From JANLTP01 sp031363055 (GTDB lineage Bacteria; Pseudomonadota; Gammaproteobacteria; Burkholderiales; Burkholderiaceae_E), in assembly GCA_031363055.1 (NCBI GenBank), contig JANLTP010000118.1, forward strand, positions 22,899 through 86,898: a DNA stretch of 64,000 nucleotides. The letters run 5' to 3'. The position numbers and the translations under genes are program-made. The notes beneath the pieces were generated by a model. The model searched no databases, was not told where the DNA came from, and saw only the letters and a list, made by a program, of their open reading frames with translations. Of the stretch, positions 62,727 through 64,000 are shown one piece after another (position 1 is the stretch's first letter; each line of letters begins with the position of its first letter).

Positions 62727-63024
62727 TGGGATTGTGCGCCCGGAACATTGAATAGTATTCTGAAGCAGGCTGAAGCGATCGTGGTACAGGATCGCGAATC
62801 GATTCATTGCCGTTTTCCAGTCATGCGCCGCGCGGCTCCAGTCCGCTGTGATATTGCGCAGCGCCAGCCAGATCAGCTTGCCAGTTCGCCGCGGAGTGTT
62901 TGGCGCGTGCATAACTATTTTCATGTCGGGCGAATCGTGGCTTAGGTATCCGGACTTAGGCGCCAAGACCTAAGCACCGAGACCTAGGCACTCAGGTCGA
63001 TTGCGCGGCGCCGCGCCGCACGAG
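62727..63024. other. gap before the IS91-type transposase
   Basis: No gene is visible. At 62941-62990 there are several copies of CTTAGG or CCTAAG, including the near repeat AGACCTA(A/G)GCAC twice, and a perfect 14-base palindrome GCGCGGC/GCCGCGC at 63003-63016 just before the transposase ATG. These may be the left end of the insertion sequence. Confidence 0.45.
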
Positions 63025-64000
63025 ATGCTCCGACGCTCAACCCTCGGAGCTATTCGCGTGCAAGCCATCGGTCGGCAGCCATGCCGGGCGCCCGATGGCA
63101 CCCCGGTCCACTACGAGCGCCACCGTCCCGAGCTGACCGCGTTGTATCGCCTCGTTCAAGAGCACGCCGCGACTTTCTTCGCCCAGGTCGAAGCAGGCGC
63201 TGGAGCCGGCGTTCCCCAGTTCGTCAAGGACGAGTTCGACGCGTTCCTCGAGTGCGGCATTCTCGCGCACGGCTTTCTGCGCCTGCGCTGCGGCGACTGT
63301 GGGCACGACAAGCTGGTGGCGTTCTCTTGCAAGCGCCGTGGCTTTTGCCCGTCGTGCGGTGCCCGGCGGATGGCGCAGACGGCCGCGCAGTTGGTCGATC
63401 ACGCCCTGGCGTTGCCGCCAGGGCGTTCGCCAGGCACAAACAGTCCGCCGGACTGTTTGAGTCCGGGCTCACTTCCCCGTGTGCCGGTTCGCCAGTGGGT
63501 GCTGTCGTTGCCGATTCCATTGCGCCTGCTGCTGGCCGCGCAGCCGCAGTTGCTCACGCCGGTGTTGCAGGTCGTGCACCGGGCGATCACGCGTTTTCTG
63601 CTAAAGCAAGCCGGTCTGAAGGCCAACGAAGCTGACAGCGGGGCGGTCACGCTGATTCAACGATTTGGGTCAGCGGCTAATCTCAATATTCACCTGCACT
63701 GCCTGGTGCTCGATGGGGTTTACCGACGCAGCGCCGACGGTGAGCCGCAGTTTGTCGGCGTGCCCGCGCCGAGCGACGAAGCAGTGCAGGCGGTGCTGCA
63801 CCAGATCATCGGGCGGATATTGAAGCGGCTGACGCGACAGGGCGTATTGATCGAAGAGCAGGGCGAAACGTATCTGGCCGACGATGACGCTGGCGACGAT
63901 TCGGACGAGTCGCGCGCGTTCAAGCGTTTGCTGTGCGCCAATCTGGAAGGCTTTAGCCTGCATGCGGCCGTGCGCTGCGCGGCGCACGAGCGCGATTCCT
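63025..64000 (+). CDS. IS91-family transposase (3' end outside window)
   Basis: From the ATG at 63025 the frame is open to the window end, giving at least 325 residues. It has the N-terminal zinc-binding domain (CGDCGHDK, CPSCGARR), VRQWVLSLPIPLRLLLAAQ, and the HUH-type motif NLNIHLHCLVLDGVY of IS91 Y2 transposases that move by rolling circle. About 25 residues between DHAL and VPVRQ come from two palindromic sequences and look foreign. The catalytic tyrosines lie beyond the window. Confidence 0.9.
   Translation, partial: MLRRSTLGAIRVQAIGRQPCRAPDGTPVHYERHRPELTALYRLVQEHAATFFAQVEAGAGAGVPQFVKDEFDAFLECGILAHGFLRLRCGDCGHDKLVAFSCKRRGFCPSCGARRMAQTAAQLVDHALALPPGRSPGTNSPPDCLSPGSLPRVPVRQWVLSLPIPLRLLLAAQPQLLTPVLQVVHRAITRFLLKQAGLKANEADSGAVTLIQRFGSAANLNIHLHCLVLDGVYRRSADGEPQFVGVPAPSDEAVQAVLHQIIGRILKRLTRQGVLIEEQGETYLADDDAGDDSDESRAFKRLLCANLEGFSLHAAVRCAAHERDS
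63402..63459. repeat. two adjacent palindromes inside the transposase gene
   Basis: Perfect palindromes CGCCCTGGCG-TTGC-CGCCAGGGCG (63402-63425) and CAAACAGTCC-GCC-GGACTGTTTG (63437-63459) are separated by 11 bases. Neither breaks the frame. They encode the unconserved insert (LPPGRSPGTNSPPDCLSPG), so they look like a small palindromic element inserted in frame. Confidence 0.85.

Noticed and set aside
1..64000. CRISPR arrays, tRNA and rRNA genes
   Set aside because: No regularly spaced identical repeats, tRNA-like cloverleaf or rRNA sequence was recognised on reading; a covariance-model search would be needed to exclude small RNAs.

Overview
The window looks like a chromosome segment from a GC-rich proteobacterium, probably a betaproteobacterium related to Burkholderiales. 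The clue is the ordered block fmdB-like, DUF502 membrane protein, aspS, nudB, endonuclease/exonuclease/phosphatase protein (1.8-6.3 kb), together with Bug-type (tripartite tricarboxylate) solute-binding proteins, a DppD/F-SBP-B/C transporter and LEPR-XLL/DUF4347 giant surface proteins. No rRNA, tRNA or CRISPR array was seen. The exact genus cannot be read from the sequence.

Layout. 0-9.1 kb: two metallo-beta-lactamase-fold hydrolases, the aspS block, a methyltransferase, and an ECF sigma factor with its small neighbours. 9.2-18.3 kb: one 3015-residue surface protein on the minus strand. 18.5-24.9 kb: a candidate peptide-export and peptide-modification locus. It holds an HlyD-type adaptor, an ABC exporter with a C39 leader peptidase, a 70-residue Gly/Lys-repeat peptide with a double-glycine leader, and a 741-residue protein joining an aminoglycoside-phosphotransferase-like kinase, TPR repeats and a PhyH-like Fe(II)/2-oxoglutarate dioxygenase. 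I consider this the most interesting system here. 24.9-27.8 kb: a two-gene DNA repair module (exonuclease plus ATP-dependent ligase with an expanded tripeptide repeat). 27.8-35.9 kb: a TMEM175-like channel, a lipoprotein hydrolase, and two back-to-back caspase-like loci, one under an ECF sigma/anti-sigma pair. 36-43.5 kb: a worn stretch with a broken LuxR/AAA regulator, a PIN toxin-antitoxin pair, a two-component remnant fused in frame to a glutathione transferase, an M14 deacylase with a Bug binding protein, and an internally deleted phosphodiesterase. 43.5-55.2 kb: SirB1-like protein, a single-chain biotin-dependent acyl-CoA carboxylase, a complete dipeptide-type ABC transporter and a flavin monooxygenase. 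55.3-57.2 kb: a cluster of intact and decayed toxin-antitoxin genes. 57.3-61.5 kb: a GlcG-like protein, a thiolase/CoA-ligase pair and a glycine-zipper protein. 61.7-64 kb: a decayed polA fragment followed by an IS91-family transposase that runs off the window.

How the parts work together. HlyD and the C39 ABC protein resemble the CvaA/CvaB microcin exporters and would need an outer-membrane TolC-type channel that is not in this window. The Gly/Lys peptide carries exactly the leader such peptidases cut, sits convergently downstream of the exporter, ends at a strong intrinsic terminator, and is divergent from the kinase-TPR-dioxygenase gene. A testable idea is that repeat lysines are hydroxylated and then phosphorylated before export. 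A second theme is in-frame tandem repeats (6, 9, 12 and 15 bp units) inserted in many unrelated genes. A third is decay: at least six genes carry frameshifts, stops or in-frame deletions.
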